Origin: an uncultured Clostridia bacterium
GTDB lineage: Bacteria; Bacillota_I; Bacilli_A; RF39; UBA660
Length of the DNA stretch: 59,119 bases
Direction of reading: 5' to 3'
NCBI GenBank assembly: GCA_945871105.1
Contig: CAMBUO010000001.1
Location: forward strand, 1-59,119
A program made the position numbers and the translations under genes. How positions within the stretch are numbered: the first letter of the stretch is position 1; the number at the start of each line of letters is the position of its first letter. This document shows, piece after piece, positions 41,843-50,732 of this stretch. The notes beneath the pieces were generated by a model that saw nothing but the letters and a program-made list of their open reading frames with translations, did no database searches and was not told where the DNA came from.

Positions 41843-43163
41843 ATATATTACCGTTACCCAGTTAAATAGGTATTTAAAATATAAAATTGATAACGATCCA
41901 AATCTTGGTATCGTTTTCTTAAAAGGAGAAATATCTAATTTTAAAAATCACACGAGAGGACATTTTTATTTTACTTTAAAAGATGATACTTCAAGAATTA
42001 ATGCAATTATGTTTCAAGGAAATGCTAGTAAAATGAAATTTTTACCCGTTGATGGGATGAAAGTTTTAGTAACAGGTAGAGTAAGCGTTTATGAAGCCAG
42101 TGGGTCTTATCAAATTTATGTTGATAGTATGTTAGAAGATGGAGTAGGTTCTTTGTATTTAGCTTTTTTACAATTAAAAGAAAAATTAGAAAAAGAAGGT
42201 TTATTCAAAAATGAACATAAAAGAGTAATACCAAAAATTCCACAAAGAATAGGTATTATTACAGCCCCAACCGGAGCAGCAATTAAAGATATTTTATCAA
42301 CCATTAAAAGAAGATTTCCTTTAGTAGAAACTATTTTATTTCCAGCTTTAGTCCAAGGAGAAAATGCTAAAGATGATATTGTTAAAAAAATTAAAATAGC
42401 TAATACTTACGATTTAGATGTTTTGATTGTAGGTAGAGGAGGGGGCTCTATTGAAGATTTATGGCCTTTTAATGAAGAAATAGTAGCAAGGGCTATCTAT
42501 GAATCCAAAATACCAATAATATCGGCAGTAGGCCATGAAATTGATTTTACAATTGCTGATTTTGTAGCTGATAAAAGGGCACCAACACCAACCGGAGCTG
42601 CTGAAATGGCTGTTCCTGATAAAACAGATATTCAATCTTATTTAAATCAAATCAATATTCGTTTAGAAAAAGCTATATATAATAAAATTAAAATTTATCG
42701 TCAACAATTAAATAATTTAGAATCAAGTCAAATATTTAAAAATCCTTATCGTATGTATGAAATAAAGGAACAAATGTTTGATGTTTTATATGAAAAATTA
42801 ACCAAAGAAATAAAACTAATTTTAAAAAATAAATTAGATAATTTAAACATGTTAAAAACAAGTTTTGTTTTTAAAAATCCTAATGTTTTAGTAATTGATA
42901 AAGTCTACTTATATAATGATTTAATAAAGAAAATAAATATTAATATAGAAAAAATAATAACTTTAAAAAATAATAATTATATTAATTTATTAAATAAAGT
43001 TGAAGTTTTAAATCCAATTACAACAATTAAAAGAGGATATTCGATTGTTAGAATTAATGATAAAGCTATTACAAGTATTAAAAAAATTAAAAAGGGGGAT
43101 ATTGTTACTAGTCAATTAAGAGATGGTAATATTAAAAGTGAGGTTATAGAAGTTTATGAATGA
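41829..43163 (+). CDS. xseA: Exodeoxyribonuclease VII large subunit
   Basis: 444 residues from ATG at 41829, with RBS GAGGA at 41819-41823; longer in-frame starts lie inside nusB and add non-homologous residues. N-terminal OB fold (TRGHFYFTLKDDTSRINAIMF, in two pieces near 41-61), catalytic region GIITAPTGAAIKDI near 129-142, GRGGGSIEDLWPFNEE near 190-205 and SAVGHEIDFTIADFVAD near 220-236, then the long coiled coil. Degrades single-stranded DNA with XseB. Ends in TGA, overlapping the next gene by 8 bp. Confidence 0.94.
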   Translation: MENNKYITVTQLNRYLKYKIDNDPNLGIVFLKGEISNFKNHTRGHFYFTLKDDTSRINAIMFQGNASKMKFLPVDGMKVLVTGRVSVYEASGSYQIYVDSMLEDGVGSLYLAFLQLKEKLEKEGLFKNEHKRVIPKIPQRIGIITAPTGAAIKDILSTIKRRFPLVETILFPALVQGENAKDDIVKKIKIANTYDLDVLIVGRGGGSIEDLWPFNEEIVARAIYESKIPIISAVGHEIDFTIADFVADKRAPTPTGAAEMAVPDKTDIQSYLNQINIRLEKAIYNKIKIYRQQLNNLESSQIFKNPYRMYEIKEQMFDVLYEKLTKEIKLILKNKLDNLNMLKTSFVFKNPNVLVIDKVYLYNDLIKKININIEKIITLKNNNYINLLNKVEVLNPITTIKRGYSIVRINDKAITSIKKIKKGDIVTSQLRDGNIKSEVIEVYE

Positions 43164-43956
43164 TATAAAATTTTTAAATAAAAAAGATAAATCAATTTTA
43201 AAAAAAATATACAAAGAAGAGTATGTAGAAAACTTAATGATAATTTTATCGAAGTTAGCTAAAAGATATCAAGTATCAAATCCTATTATTAATAAAATAG
43301 AATTAGGTTATGATTATGATACTATTGATTTAGTTATGCAAAGTAAAGAATTTCCTATGAAAAGTTTTTTCATTCGCGTATTTGTTTTAGATAATAAATT
43401 ATTAGTTAAAAAAAATAATAATAAAAAATATGATTTTTTTGATATTGTAGAAGATAATGTTTTTATTACCAAAACTGGTTATGAAAATATCAAAAAACAA
43501 GAAAGAATAGAGAAAGTGTATCCAAAAAGTGAAAATAATTATGCAATAGTTAAAGATAATAATGGTATTAATCACCGATATATGTATAATTATTATACTA
43601 CTAATAATAAATATAATATTGTTTTAGATTTACCTGAACATTTTCCTTATCAAGAAGATATGTTTCTAACTTCAATTATATTAAAAGAAGATGTTATTAA
43701 TGAACCAATGGATTTATATGTCTTAATTAGAAGTATCTTAAGAACAAAAAAGTTTTTAGTAACTATTAAAAATACAATAACTAAAGAAATGATTACGATT
43801 TATGATGGTAATTTAGTAACATGTGTTAAAAATAAAAAAGAAGGCGAGTTAGAATATACTTTAAATTATCATGATGGAGAACTTGAAATAACTCATAAAG
43901 TTTTAAATCCTGAAAGTAATCATGATTTACAAGAAATTAAAAATAAAACCAAATAG
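43156..43956 (+). CDS. Unknown protein encoded between xseA and xseB
   Basis: 266 residues, overlapping xseA by 8 bp and 8 bp before xseB, so firmly in the operon. No signal peptide or membrane helix; mixed alpha/beta with many Asp, Lys and Asn (DTIDLVMQSKEFPMKSFFIR; VLDLPEHFPYQEDM). No family recognised. In most bacteria xseB follows xseA directly, so this inserted gene is unusual. It could be an accessory subunit of exonuclease VII or a coincidence of gene order. Confidence 0.65.
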   Translation: MNDIKFLNKKDKSILKKIYKEEYVENLMIILSKLAKRYQVSNPIINKIELGYDYDTIDLVMQSKEFPMKSFFIRVFVLDNKLLVKKNNNKKYDFFDIVEDNVFITKTGYENIKKQERIEKVYPKSENNYAIVKDNNGINHRYMYNYYTTNNKYNIVLDLPEHFPYQEDMFLTSIILKEDVINEPMDLYVLIRSILRTKKFLVTIKNTITKEMITIYDGNLVTCVKNKKEGELEYTLNYHDGELEITHKVLNPESNHDLQEIKNKTK

Positions 43957-43964
43957 GAGGAGTT

Positions 43965-44195
43965 ATGGAAAAAAAAGAAAAAGAATTATCATTTGAAGAA
44001 AGCATTAAAAAATTAGAAACAATTGTTAAAGAATTAGAGTCAGGAGAAGTTTTATTAGATGATGCTATTAATAAATTCAATGAAGCTTGTGTTCTTGCTA
44101 AAACTTGTGATGAAAAATTAAAAAATGCTACTGATTCTATTAATAAAATATTAAATGAAGATGGTTCTTTAAAAGAATTTACGATTGAAGAATAA
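43965..44195 (+). CDS. xseB: Exodeoxyribonuclease VII small subunit
   Basis: 76 residues, typical length. LSFEESIKKLETIVKELESG followed by VLLDDAINKFNEA is the conserved XseB N-terminal helix pair; the rest is the second helix. Forms the multimeric small-subunit ring of exonuclease VII. RBS AGGAGG, 8 bp behind the preceding gene. Confidence 0.93.
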   Translation: MEKKEKELSFEESIKKLETIVKELESGEVLLDDAINKFNEACVLAKTCDEKLKNATDSINKILNEDGSLKEFTIEE

Positions 44196-44213
44196 TTAAC
44201 TTTAGGAGTAAAA

Positions 44214-45053
44214 ATGAGTAAAAAGAAAAAAAAGAACAAGAATAAAAAAGTTTTAAATGGTATAGATTTAGTTAATAATAAAGAAGAATTAGAAATAAAA
44301 AAGATATATGAAAAAGAAAATATTATTTCAAAATCAGATAATGATATAAAAAAAGATTCTAGTATAAATGATAAGATTCAAAGTTTTATTAGTATTTTAT
44401 TTACAATTATTATTTTTCTAGCTTTAATACTTTTAATAATTGTTTTATATAATAATTACTTAAAAAAAGAAGAAGTTAAATGTGATGTAAATAAAGTATG
44501 TCAAGATTATATTAAAAAAGATTATAAAATAAAAGAAGATGATGTTGTTAAATTTATTAAATTAAATCGAGGTATTTTTTATAGTTTTGATAATTTAGAT
44601 GCTAAAAATATAAAATCAGAAGAATTAACTAATTTTATTGTTTATTATCTTTTAAGTTTAGATACCGATTATTTAGAATGTGATCAAGATGATTCTCGTT
44701 GTTTAATTAGTAAAAAAGAGATTAGTTATAATGAGTTAAAAGAAATTTTAAAAAAATATTTAAATATTGATAATTTTCAGGTTGCTTATACTTATGAATT
44801 TAATGATACAGATACGATTAGATTATATCAAGATGGTGATAAGATTGTTTTAAGTGTAGGGGAGATTATGTTACAAACTTATAAACATGATTTTGTTGAT
44901 GTTTTAATAGATGAAGATAATATTAGAGTAATTATGGCTTTATCGAAAAAAATAGATGATTCTAATTATAGTTATCTTGGTTATAAAACTATTAATTTAA
45001 AATATTTTCATAATAATTTTGTAATTAATAGTATTGAAACGCATTTTAATTAG
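44214..45053 (+). CDS. Single-pass membrane protein of unknown function
   Basis: 279 residues. A Lys-rich start (SKKKKKNKNKK), a cytoplasmic stretch of about 55 residues, one transmembrane helix (about 61-84), then an extracellular domain of ~190 residues with a cysteine pair pattern (VKCDVNKVC near 92-100; LECDQDDSRCLI near 154-165) that may form disulphides. Family not recognised. Last gene of the nusB-xseA-X-xseB string, 18 bp after xseB, so it may be co-transcribed. Confidence 0.6.
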   Translation: MSKKKKKNKNKKVLNGIDLVNNKEELEIKKIYEKENIISKSDNDIKKDSSINDKIQSFISILFTIIIFLALILLIIVLYNNYLKKEEVKCDVNKVCQDYIKKDYKIKEDDVVKFIKLNRGIFYSFDNLDAKNIKSEELTNFIVYYLLSLDTDYLECDQDDSRCLISKKEISYNELKEILKKYLNIDNFQVAYTYEFNDTDTIRLYQDGDKIVLSVGEIMLQTYKHDFVDVLIDEDNIRVIMALSKKIDDSNYSYLGYKTINLKYFHNNFVINSIETHFN

Positions 45054-45062
45054 AAAAAATGT

Positions 45063-45091
45063 TTGACTTAACCCATATTTTATGGTAAAAT
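45063..45091 (+). promoter_or_regulatory. Promoter of the rplU-prp-rpmA operon
   Basis: -35 TTGACT (45063-45068), 17-bp spacer, -10 TAAAAT (45086-45091). Confidence 0.7.
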
Positions 45092-45097
45092 CTTTAA

Positions 45098-45178
45098 TGT
45101 TTGATGCCTCTAGCTCAAACCGCATTGAAAAGGTTTAAACGTAAGTACCTTAAAAGCGAGTCTAGTAATTAAAGGAGG
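45098..45178 (+). ncRNA. Ribosomal protein L21 leader RNA
   Basis: A structured 5' leader between the promoter and rplU (TGATGCCTCTAGCTC ... AAACGTAAGTACCTTAAAAG), in the position and style of Firmicutes L21 leaders, which let L21 repress its own operon. Call based on context and resemblance; not folded against a model. Confidence 0.65.
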
Positions 45179-45183
45179 AAAAT

Positions 45184-45483
45184 ATGAAAGCAGTTATTAA
45201 AACTGGTGGTAAACAATACTACGTTGAAGAAGGAAGTGTTATCTACGTTGAAAAATTAGATGGAAACGTTGGCGACAATGTTACATTTAATGAAGTATTA
45301 ATGTTAGGTAGTCAATTAGGAAATCCTACTATCAAAGGAGCAGAAGTTGAAGGTGAAATTTTAAAACATGGTAAAGGTTCTAAAATCAAAATTTTTAAAT
45401 ATAAACCTAATACAACTTCAACAAGAAAGAAACAAGGTCATAGACAACCATATACAAAAGTTGAAATTAAAAAAATTGGTTAA
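45184..45483 (+). CDS. rplU: 50S ribosomal protein L21
   Basis: 99 residues, usual length. MKAVIKTGGKQYYVEEGSVI at the N-terminus and KKQGHRQPYTKVEIKKI at the C-terminus are conserved L21 text. Binds 23S rRNA. RBS AAAGGAGG. First gene of rplU-prp-rpmA, likely autoregulated through the L21 leader. Confidence 0.97.
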   Translation: MKAVIKTGGKQYYVEEGSVIYVEKLDGNVGDNVTFNEVLMLGSQLGNPTIKGAEVEGEILKHGKGSKIKIFKYKPNTTSTRKKQGHRQPYTKVEIKKIG

Positions 45484-45485
45484 TA

Positions 45486-45782
45486 ATGATTAAAGTTTTA
45501 AGAAGTAAAAAAAATATTTCAATTACAGGTCATGCAATGTATGATGATTTAGGAAAAGATATTGTTTGTAGTGCAGTTTCAAGTATTGTGATAACTTCTC
45601 TAAATGGTATTTTATCTATTAATCCCAGTGCTCTTATTTATAATAATAGTAAAGATGGCTTAGAAATTGAAATAAAAAGTTTTGATGATATTACTTTAAA
45701 ATTAATTGATAATATGATGGAATTATTAATAAAATTAAGTAATGATTATCCTAAGAATATTCAAGTAAAGGAAGGTGCTTAA
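45486..45782 (+). CDS. prp: Ribosomal-processing cysteine protease Prp
   Basis: 98 residues, YsxB family. The catalytic pair is visible: His16 in TGHAMYDD and Cys28 in DIVCSAVS. It removes the N-terminal extension of L27 in Firmicutes. Its substrate L27, encoded next, has the required N-terminal motif. Starts 2 bp after the rplU stop and ends 2 bp before rpmA, so the three are tightly coupled. Confidence 0.93.
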   Translation: MIKVLRSKKNISITGHAMYDDLGKDIVCSAVSSIVITSLNGILSINPSALIYNNSKDGLEIEIKSFDDITLKLIDNMMELLIKLSNDYPKNIQVKEGA

Positions 45783-45784
45783 AA

Positions 45785-46069
45785 ATGATGAAATTAGAAT
45801 TAAATATTCAATTGTTTGCTCATAAAAAAGGACAAGGTTCTTCAACAAATGGAAGAGATTCTGCCGGACGTAGATTAGGTGCTAAAGCTAGTGATGGTGA
45901 ATTTATTACAGCTGGATCTATTATTTATCGTCAAAGAGGAACAAAAGTTCATCCTGGTTTAAATGTAAAAAGAGGATCTGATGATACTTTATTTGCAACT
46001 GTATCAGGAACTGTAAAATATGAGAAAAAAGCAAACAAAACAATTGCTAGTGTTTATGTAGAAGAGTAA
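45785..46069 (+). CDS. rpmA: 50S ribosomal protein L27 with Prp-cleavable N-terminus
   Basis: 94 residues (start at 45785 or 45788). The N-terminal extension [12 protein letters not shown] precedes [14 protein letters not shown], which matches the Prp site after the LFA segment; cleavage exposes the mature L27 tail that reaches the peptidyl-transferase centre. The remainder is standard L27 ([17 protein letters not shown]). Followed by a weak terminator (GAGTA/TACTC with T-run near 46066-46084). Confidence 0.96.
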   Translation: MMKLELNIQLFAHKKGQGSSTNGRDSAGRRLGAKASDGEFITAGSIIYRQRGTKVHPGLNVKRGSDDTLFATVSGTVKYEKKANKTIASVYVEE

Positions 46070-46139
46070 TATTTACTCTTTTTTTCTTGCTATTTTTATA
46101 AATCATGATATAATTTTATATGTGGATAATGGAGGAAAG

Positions 46140-46922
46140 ATGAAACAAAGATTTATTAGTGCTATTATTATGGCTATAATATTTATACCTTTATTAATAA
46201 TCGGTAAATTACCATTTAATATTTTCATTGCTCTTTTAGGAATGGGTGCCATTTATGAATTATTAAAATTAAAACCAAATTTACCTTTAATAATAAAATT
46301 ATTTACTTATCTTGAAACCTTAATAGTTATTTTCTTTAATATTTTAAAATTAACTGGTTATGAAAATACTTTATTGATGTTAATGATACTTATTAATTTA
46401 TCACTTTTAGTTTTTATTGATGATAAAGATAAATACAATTATAAAGATGCTTTTACTTTAATAGGTATAATATTATTTATTGGCTTATCTTTTAAAAACT
46501 TTATATTTTTACGAGATAGAAGTTTAAGTTTATTAATTTATTTATTTTTAGTAAGTATTACAACTGATAGTTTTGCTTTGTTTACCGGTAAATTATTTGG
46601 TAAACATAAGTTAGCACCTAATATATCACCAAATAAAACAATTGAAGGATCGCTTGGTGGTAGTTTAGTAGGAACAATAGTTGCTAGTATCTTTTATATT
46701 TTAGTTATTCAAGATTATACTAGTGTCTTATCAATTATTGGTTTGACTTTCTGTTTAACTATTATTGGTCAATTAGGTGATTTAATTAAATCAAGTATTA
46801 AACGATACGAAAATATTAAAGATTTTAGTAATTTAATACCAGGTCATGGGGGAATTTTGGATCGCTTGGATAGCATTATTTTTGTCATGATGACATATAT
46901 ACTTATCATGGGATTATTTTAG
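46140..46922 (+). CDS. cdsA: Phosphatidate cytidylyltransferase
   Basis: 260 residues from ATG at 46140 with RBS TGGAGGA; an in-frame ATG at 46122 precedes the RBS. Multi-pass membrane protein with the CdsA signature GQLGDLIKSSIKRYENIKDF near 210-229, then the PGHGGILDRLDS motif near 234-245 with the metal-binding Asp; SPNKTIEGSLGG near 169-180 is also conserved. Makes CDP-diacylglycerol from phosphatidic acid and CTP. Followed 8 bp later by rseP; dxr, which normally lies between them in Bacillus, is absent. Confidence 0.94.
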   Translation: MKQRFISAIIMAIIFIPLLIIGKLPFNIFIALLGMGAIYELLKLKPNLPLIIKLFTYLETLIVIFFNILKLTGYENTLLMLMILINLSLLVFIDDKDKYNYKDAFTLIGIILFIGLSFKNFIFLRDRSLSLLIYLFLVSITTDSFALFTGKLFGKHKLAPNISPNKTIEGSLGGSLVGTIVASIFYILVIQDYTSVLSIIGLTFCLTIIGQLGDLIKSSIKRYENIKDFSNLIPGHGGILDRLDSIIFVMMTYILIMGLF

Positions 46923-46930
46923 GAGGAATT

Positions 46931-48001
46931 ATGATTTTATCAATTATTTATTTTATTTTAATTTTAGGACTAATTGTTTTAGTTCATGAATTTGGACATT
47001 TTATCTTTGCAAAACTTTTTAAAATTCATGTTTATGAATTTTCAATTGGAATGGGACCTGTTGTTTTATCAACGAAAAAACGAAGAGAAAAAAAGATTAA
47101 AGAACACAAAAAAGTAAGTGAAACTATTTATTGTGTAAGAGCTATTCCAATTGGAGGATTTGTTTCTTTAGCTGGAGAAGGATCTGAAGAAGATAAGACG
47201 GTTAAAAAAGAAAATTTAATGCAATCAAAACCAGTTTGGCAACGTTTTTTAGTAATGTTTTTTGGAGCAGGTAACAATTTTATTTTAGCTTTATTAGTTT
47301 TATTTCTAGCAGGTTTAATATTTGGTAATCCTAATATTTCAACTGTAATTCCTAAAGTAATAGAGAATTCACCAATGGAAAAAGCAGGTGTTAAAGAAGG
47401 AGATAAAATAATTGCAATTCAAGGAAAAACAACGAAAACTTTAGACGATGTACAATTATATTTAACTTTAAATAGTACTAAAGAAACAGAATTTACTATT
47501 TTAAGAGATAATAAAAAGCAAACAATTAAAGTAACTCCTTTAACTGGAAAAGAAAAAGAAGAAGCAGGTTATAGTTTTGGTATTCAGTATAATAATAAAT
47601 TAGAAAAAGGTTTTGTTAAAAGTTTAAATTTTGCTGGTCAAAAGTTCTATTCTATTGCAAGACAAGTATTTATCACGATGAAAGAATTAGTAACAGGTGG
47701 AGTTAGTCCCAAAGAGTTATCAGGACCTGTTGGTATTTATACAGCTGTTGATACAACTAGAGAAAATGGTTGGTATAGTGTCCTTATCTTAATTGCACTT
47801 TTAAGTGTTAATGTTGGTATTTTAAACTTAATACCATTCCCAGCTTTTGATGGAGGAAGAATTCTTTTCCTAATAATTGAAAAACTAAGAGGAAAACCTG
47901 TTAAAGCTGAAACCGAAAACTTAATTCATAATATAGGATTTTTCCTATTATTAGCTTTATTAGTTTATGTAACATTTAATGATATTTTAAGATTATTTTA
48001 A
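46931..48001 (+). CDS. rseP: Site-2 intramembrane zinc metalloprotease RseP/RasP
   Basis: 356 residues. HEFGH near residue 19-23 is the zinc motif inside the first membrane helix; a PDZ domain (PMEKAGVKEGDKIIAIQGK, near 145-163) follows; and NLIPFPAFDGGRI near 300-312 carries the third metal ligand (Asp). Cleaves anti-sigma factors and signal-peptide remnants within the membrane. RBS AGGAGG, coupled to cdsA. A weak terminator-like sequence follows. Confidence 0.94.
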   Translation: MILSIIYFILILGLIVLVHEFGHFIFAKLFKIHVYEFSIGMGPVVLSTKKRREKKIKEHKKVSETIYCVRAIPIGGFVSLAGEGSEEDKTVKKENLMQSKPVWQRFLVMFFGAGNNFILALLVLFLAGLIFGNPNISTVIPKVIENSPMEKAGVKEGDKIIAIQGKTTKTLDDVQLYLTLNSTKETEFTILRDNKKQTIKVTPLTGKEKEEAGYSFGIQYNNKLEKGFVKSLNFAGQKFYSIARQVFITMKELVTGGVSPKELSGPVGIYTAVDTTRENGWYSVLILIALLSVNVGILNLIPFPAFDGGRILFLIIEKLRGKPVKAETENLIHNIGFFLLLALLVYVTFNDILRLF

Positions 48002-48061
48002 AAAAGTATAATAACTTGTACTTTTTTTCTTTTTACCTTAATAATATTAACTGGTGATTAA

Positions 48062-48694
48062 ATGAAAAAAGAAAAAAATGCTTTCCAAAAAGAAATACAA
48101 AAAAATAAGTATAAATATATTTTCCTATTAACAATAATTTTAATAGGATTTATATCAGGAATAATATTTTCTAATATATTAAGTTATAATGATCATCAAG
48201 AAATTAGTAATACTTTAAAAGATTATTTTCTAGGTATCAAAAATAATCAAAGTATTAATTATTTAGGTAATTTTTTAAATATTTTTAGTGTTAATTATTT
48301 ATATATGTTATTAATTTGGATTTTTGGTTTATCAATTATAGGTATTATTTTAAATCCTTTTATTTTATATTTTAAAAGTTTTGTTATTGGCTTTTCAGTT
48401 GGAATAATTATATCAGTTTATAGTTATTTAGGAATACTTGGTAGTTTACTATATTTATTTCCACATTTATTAATTAATTTATTGGTCTATACTTTGTTAT
48501 CTTTTTATGGTATTAAGTTATCAATTAAGCTATTTAAGGCTTTGTTTTTACACAAAAACTTTAATTTTCAAGAATTAGTGAAGAAATATTTAAAAATATT
48601 AGGTTTAGCTAGTATAATTTTATTAATTACTACTTTATATGAGACTTTTTTAGCAGATTTTGTGATGAAAATTTTTACTTTTTTTCTAAAATAG
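48062..48694 (+). CDS. spoIIM: Stage II sporulation protein M
   Basis: 210 residues, five or six hydrophobic segments. Family layout of SpoIIM/DUF95: charged N-terminus, first helix YIFLLTIILIGFISGIIFSN (residues 19-38), central helices with NPFILYFKSFVIGFSVGIII near 101-120, and YLFPHLLINLLVY near 141-153, a conserved P-H segment. It scaffolds SpoIID and SpoIIP during forespore engulfment. SpoIIP is encoded 8 kb upstream; SpoIID is not in the window. Confidence 0.82.
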   Translation: MKKEKNAFQKEIQKNKYKYIFLLTIILIGFISGIIFSNILSYNDHQEISNTLKDYFLGIKNNQSINYLGNFLNIFSVNYLYMLLIWIFGLSIIGIILNPFILYFKSFVIGFSVGIIISVYSYLGILGSLLYLFPHLLINLLVYTLLSFYGIKLSIKLFKALFLHKNFNFQELVKKYLKILGLASIILLITTLYETFLADFVMKIFTFFLK

Positions 48695-48719
48695 TGTATA
48701 ATATTTTCTTGGTGATATC

Positions 48720-49829
48720 ATGAAGAAAAAAGTGGTAATTGGTATGTCTGGAGGAGTTGATTCCTCTGTTGCTGCAATTATACTAAAAAAACAAGGATAT
48801 GAAGTAATTGGTTTATTTATGCGTAATTGGGATAGTAGTATTAATAATGACTATCTAGGAAATCCTAATTTAAACAATAATATTTGTCCGCAAGAACAAG
48901 ATTATAATGATGCTAAAGCTGTTTGTGATAAATTAGATATTCCTCTTCATCGAATTGATTTTGTTAAAGAATATTGGGATTATGTTTTCACTTACTTCTT
49001 AGAAGAATTAAAAAAAGGAAGAACACCTAATCCGGATATTATGTGTAATAAATATATTAAGTTTGATTTATTCATTAAAGAAGCCAAAAGATTAGGTGCT
49101 GATTATATAGCTACTGGTCACTATGCAAGAATTAAAGATGGAGAGTTACTTCGTGGTGTTGATAATAATAAAGATCAAACATATTTTTTATCACAGTTAT
49201 CAAAAGAACAATTAGAAAATGTTTTATTTCCTGTTGGGGATTTATGTAAAGATGAAGTTAGAAAAATTGCTTTAGAATATGATTTAATAACAGCTAAGAA
49301 AAAAGATTCAACTGGTATTTGTTTTATTGGTGAAAGAAATTTTCAAAACTTTTTAAAAAATTATTTACCCAATCAACCAGGTAATGTAATTGATATCGAT
49401 ACTAAGGAAATAGTTGGTAAACATCAAGGTTTAATGTATTATACAATAGGACAGCGAAAAGGCTTAAATATTGGTGGTAATACTGATAAAATGTTTATTG
49501 TAGGAAAAAATTTGCCAAAAAATATTTTATATGTAGCTTTTGGAGAGGATAACGAGTACTTAAAAAGTGATAGTTGTTTAGTTGAAAATATGAATTTTAT
49601 TAGTGATTTAAGACCAACTAAAGCAACAGCTAAGTTTCGTTATCGTCAACCAGATATCGATGTTAAAATTGAATATTTAGATAACGATGAAATTATTGTT
49701 CACTATGATAATGTGAAAGCAGTAACGCCTGGTCAAGCTTGTGTTTTATATTTAGGTGATATTTGTTTAGGTGGCGGAATTATTAAAGAAGTAAGAAAAC
49801 AAAATGTCAAATTATGGTATTTATTATAG
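48720..49829 (+). CDS. mnmA: tRNA-specific 2-thiouridylase MnmA
   Basis: 369 residues. PP-loop GMSGGVDSSVAA near residues 8-19; first catalytic Cys in NPDIMCNKYIKF near 102-113; second in DSTGICFIGERNF near 197-209; C-terminal beta-barrel with PGQACVLYLGD near 340-350. Thiolates U34 of tRNA for Lys, Glu and Gln. RBS GGTGAT. No cysteine desulfurase gene is adjacent, though one often precedes mnmA in Firmicutes. Confidence 0.95.
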   Translation: MKKKVVIGMSGGVDSSVAAIILKKQGYEVIGLFMRNWDSSINNDYLGNPNLNNNICPQEQDYNDAKAVCDKLDIPLHRIDFVKEYWDYVFTYFLEELKKGRTPNPDIMCNKYIKFDLFIKEAKRLGADYIATGHYARIKDGELLRGVDNNKDQTYFLSQLSKEQLENVLFPVGDLCKDEVRKIALEYDLITAKKKDSTGICFIGERNFQNFLKNYLPNQPGNVIDIDTKEIVGKHQGLMYYTIGQRKGLNIGGNTDKMFIVGKNLPKNILYVAFGEDNEYLKSDSCLVENMNFISDLRPTKATAKFRYRQPDIDVKIEYLDNDEIIVHYDNVKAVTPGQACVLYLGDICLGGGIIKEVRKQNVKLWYLL

Positions 49830-49856
49830 TAAACAAAAAAATCATTTGACATTTTT
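49801..49856 (+). terminator. Terminator-like hairpin over the mnmA stop
   Basis: AAAATGTCAAAT (49801-49812) pairs perfectly with ATTTGACATTTT (49844-49855), 12 bp, with a 31-nt loop containing the stop codon; ends in a T-run. Confidence 0.5.
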
Positions 49857-49922
49857 AAGCAAATATCGGATTTTAATTGACAAATTATGATAAAATGGTA
49901 AAATATTTTTAGGAGGTACAGG

Positions 49923-50690
49923 ATGAGTAAAATTAGCAATATATTATCCGAGATAGGAGTTTCAAAAGTAAGATTAGCAAAATATTTAGGAGTATCAAGA
50001 CAAATGTTATACAACTATTTAGCACTTGATAGAATCGAGGATTGGCCTAGTGAAAAAGCAACTAGATTAATGCAATTATTAGAAATAAAAAATGAAGAGG
50101 ATTTAGATAATTTAGAAATTGATGGAGAATACATCATTAAAATAGATACTAAATTAAATGAAGGCGTTAAAGTTGCTTTATCAGGTAATAGTTTAATAGA
50201 TTTAAAAGGATTTAATCGTAAAGAATTAGAAGTATTAACAGATATTATTTCTCTTCTAAAAGATAGATTAAGAGATGATCATACTAAAGATACTTATAAT
50301 ACATATGTTTATTTATATCATTATTTACAAAGTATGGAAAATAATAAGGAATTAAAATATTTATTATGTTTCATTTCTAAATTAATGGGATTTACCGATC
50401 CTATGGAATTTTTGTTTAATCAAGAACAACAATTTAACTTTGAAAGTATCATTTTCAGTGCTTTCACCTTATACAATAATGGTGGAGCTTCTAAGAGTAA
50501 AATATCTGATTGTCATAAACGATTTGTTCAAGAAATTGATAAAAAACATGAAGAAAAATTATCAAGAACTCAAGAATTAAATGCTGTTAAAGAACAAGCT
50601 TTAAAAGAATTAGGATTTGCTAATATTACAGAAGACAACGCTAGAGAAGTATTTGAAAAAATAGCTGAAATTCAATCTCGTGCAGTATAG
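49923..50690 (+). CDS. Putative helix-turn-helix DNA-binding protein
   Basis: 255 residues. The N-terminal ~65 residues resemble an XRE-type HTH: EIGVSKVRLAKYLGVSRQML near 11-30 has the helix-turn-helix cadence. The rest is helical and acidic/basic without a recognised domain (EVLTDIISLLKDRLRDDH). RBS AGGAGG and a promoter-like TTGACA-17-TAAAAT upstream. Unlinked to a clear target; the following small membrane-protein gene may be co-transcribed. Function unknown. Confidence 0.65.
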   Translation: MSKISNILSEIGVSKVRLAKYLGVSRQMLYNYLALDRIEDWPSEKATRLMQLLEIKNEEDLDNLEIDGEYIIKIDTKLNEGVKVALSGNSLIDLKGFNRKELEVLTDIISLLKDRLRDDHTKDTYNTYVYLYHYLQSMENNKELKYLLCFISKLMGFTDPMEFLFNQEQQFNFESIIFSAFTLYNNGGASKSKISDCHKRFVQEIDKKHEEKLSRTQELNAVKEQALKELGFANITEDNAREVFEKIAEIQSRAV

Positions 50691-50732
50691 AGATTAAAAA
50701 TAAGGAAATAATAAAAAGGGTAGGTAATAAAT

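Noticed and set aside
33126-43163. Mycoplasma/Spiroplasma genetic code, suggested by very low G+C
   Set aside because: tdk and xseA end in TGA at the expected family length, and Trp is encoded by TGG throughout.
43937-44239. Minus-strand hydrophobic ORF over xseB
   Set aside because: Antisense shadow of xseB and its neighbours.
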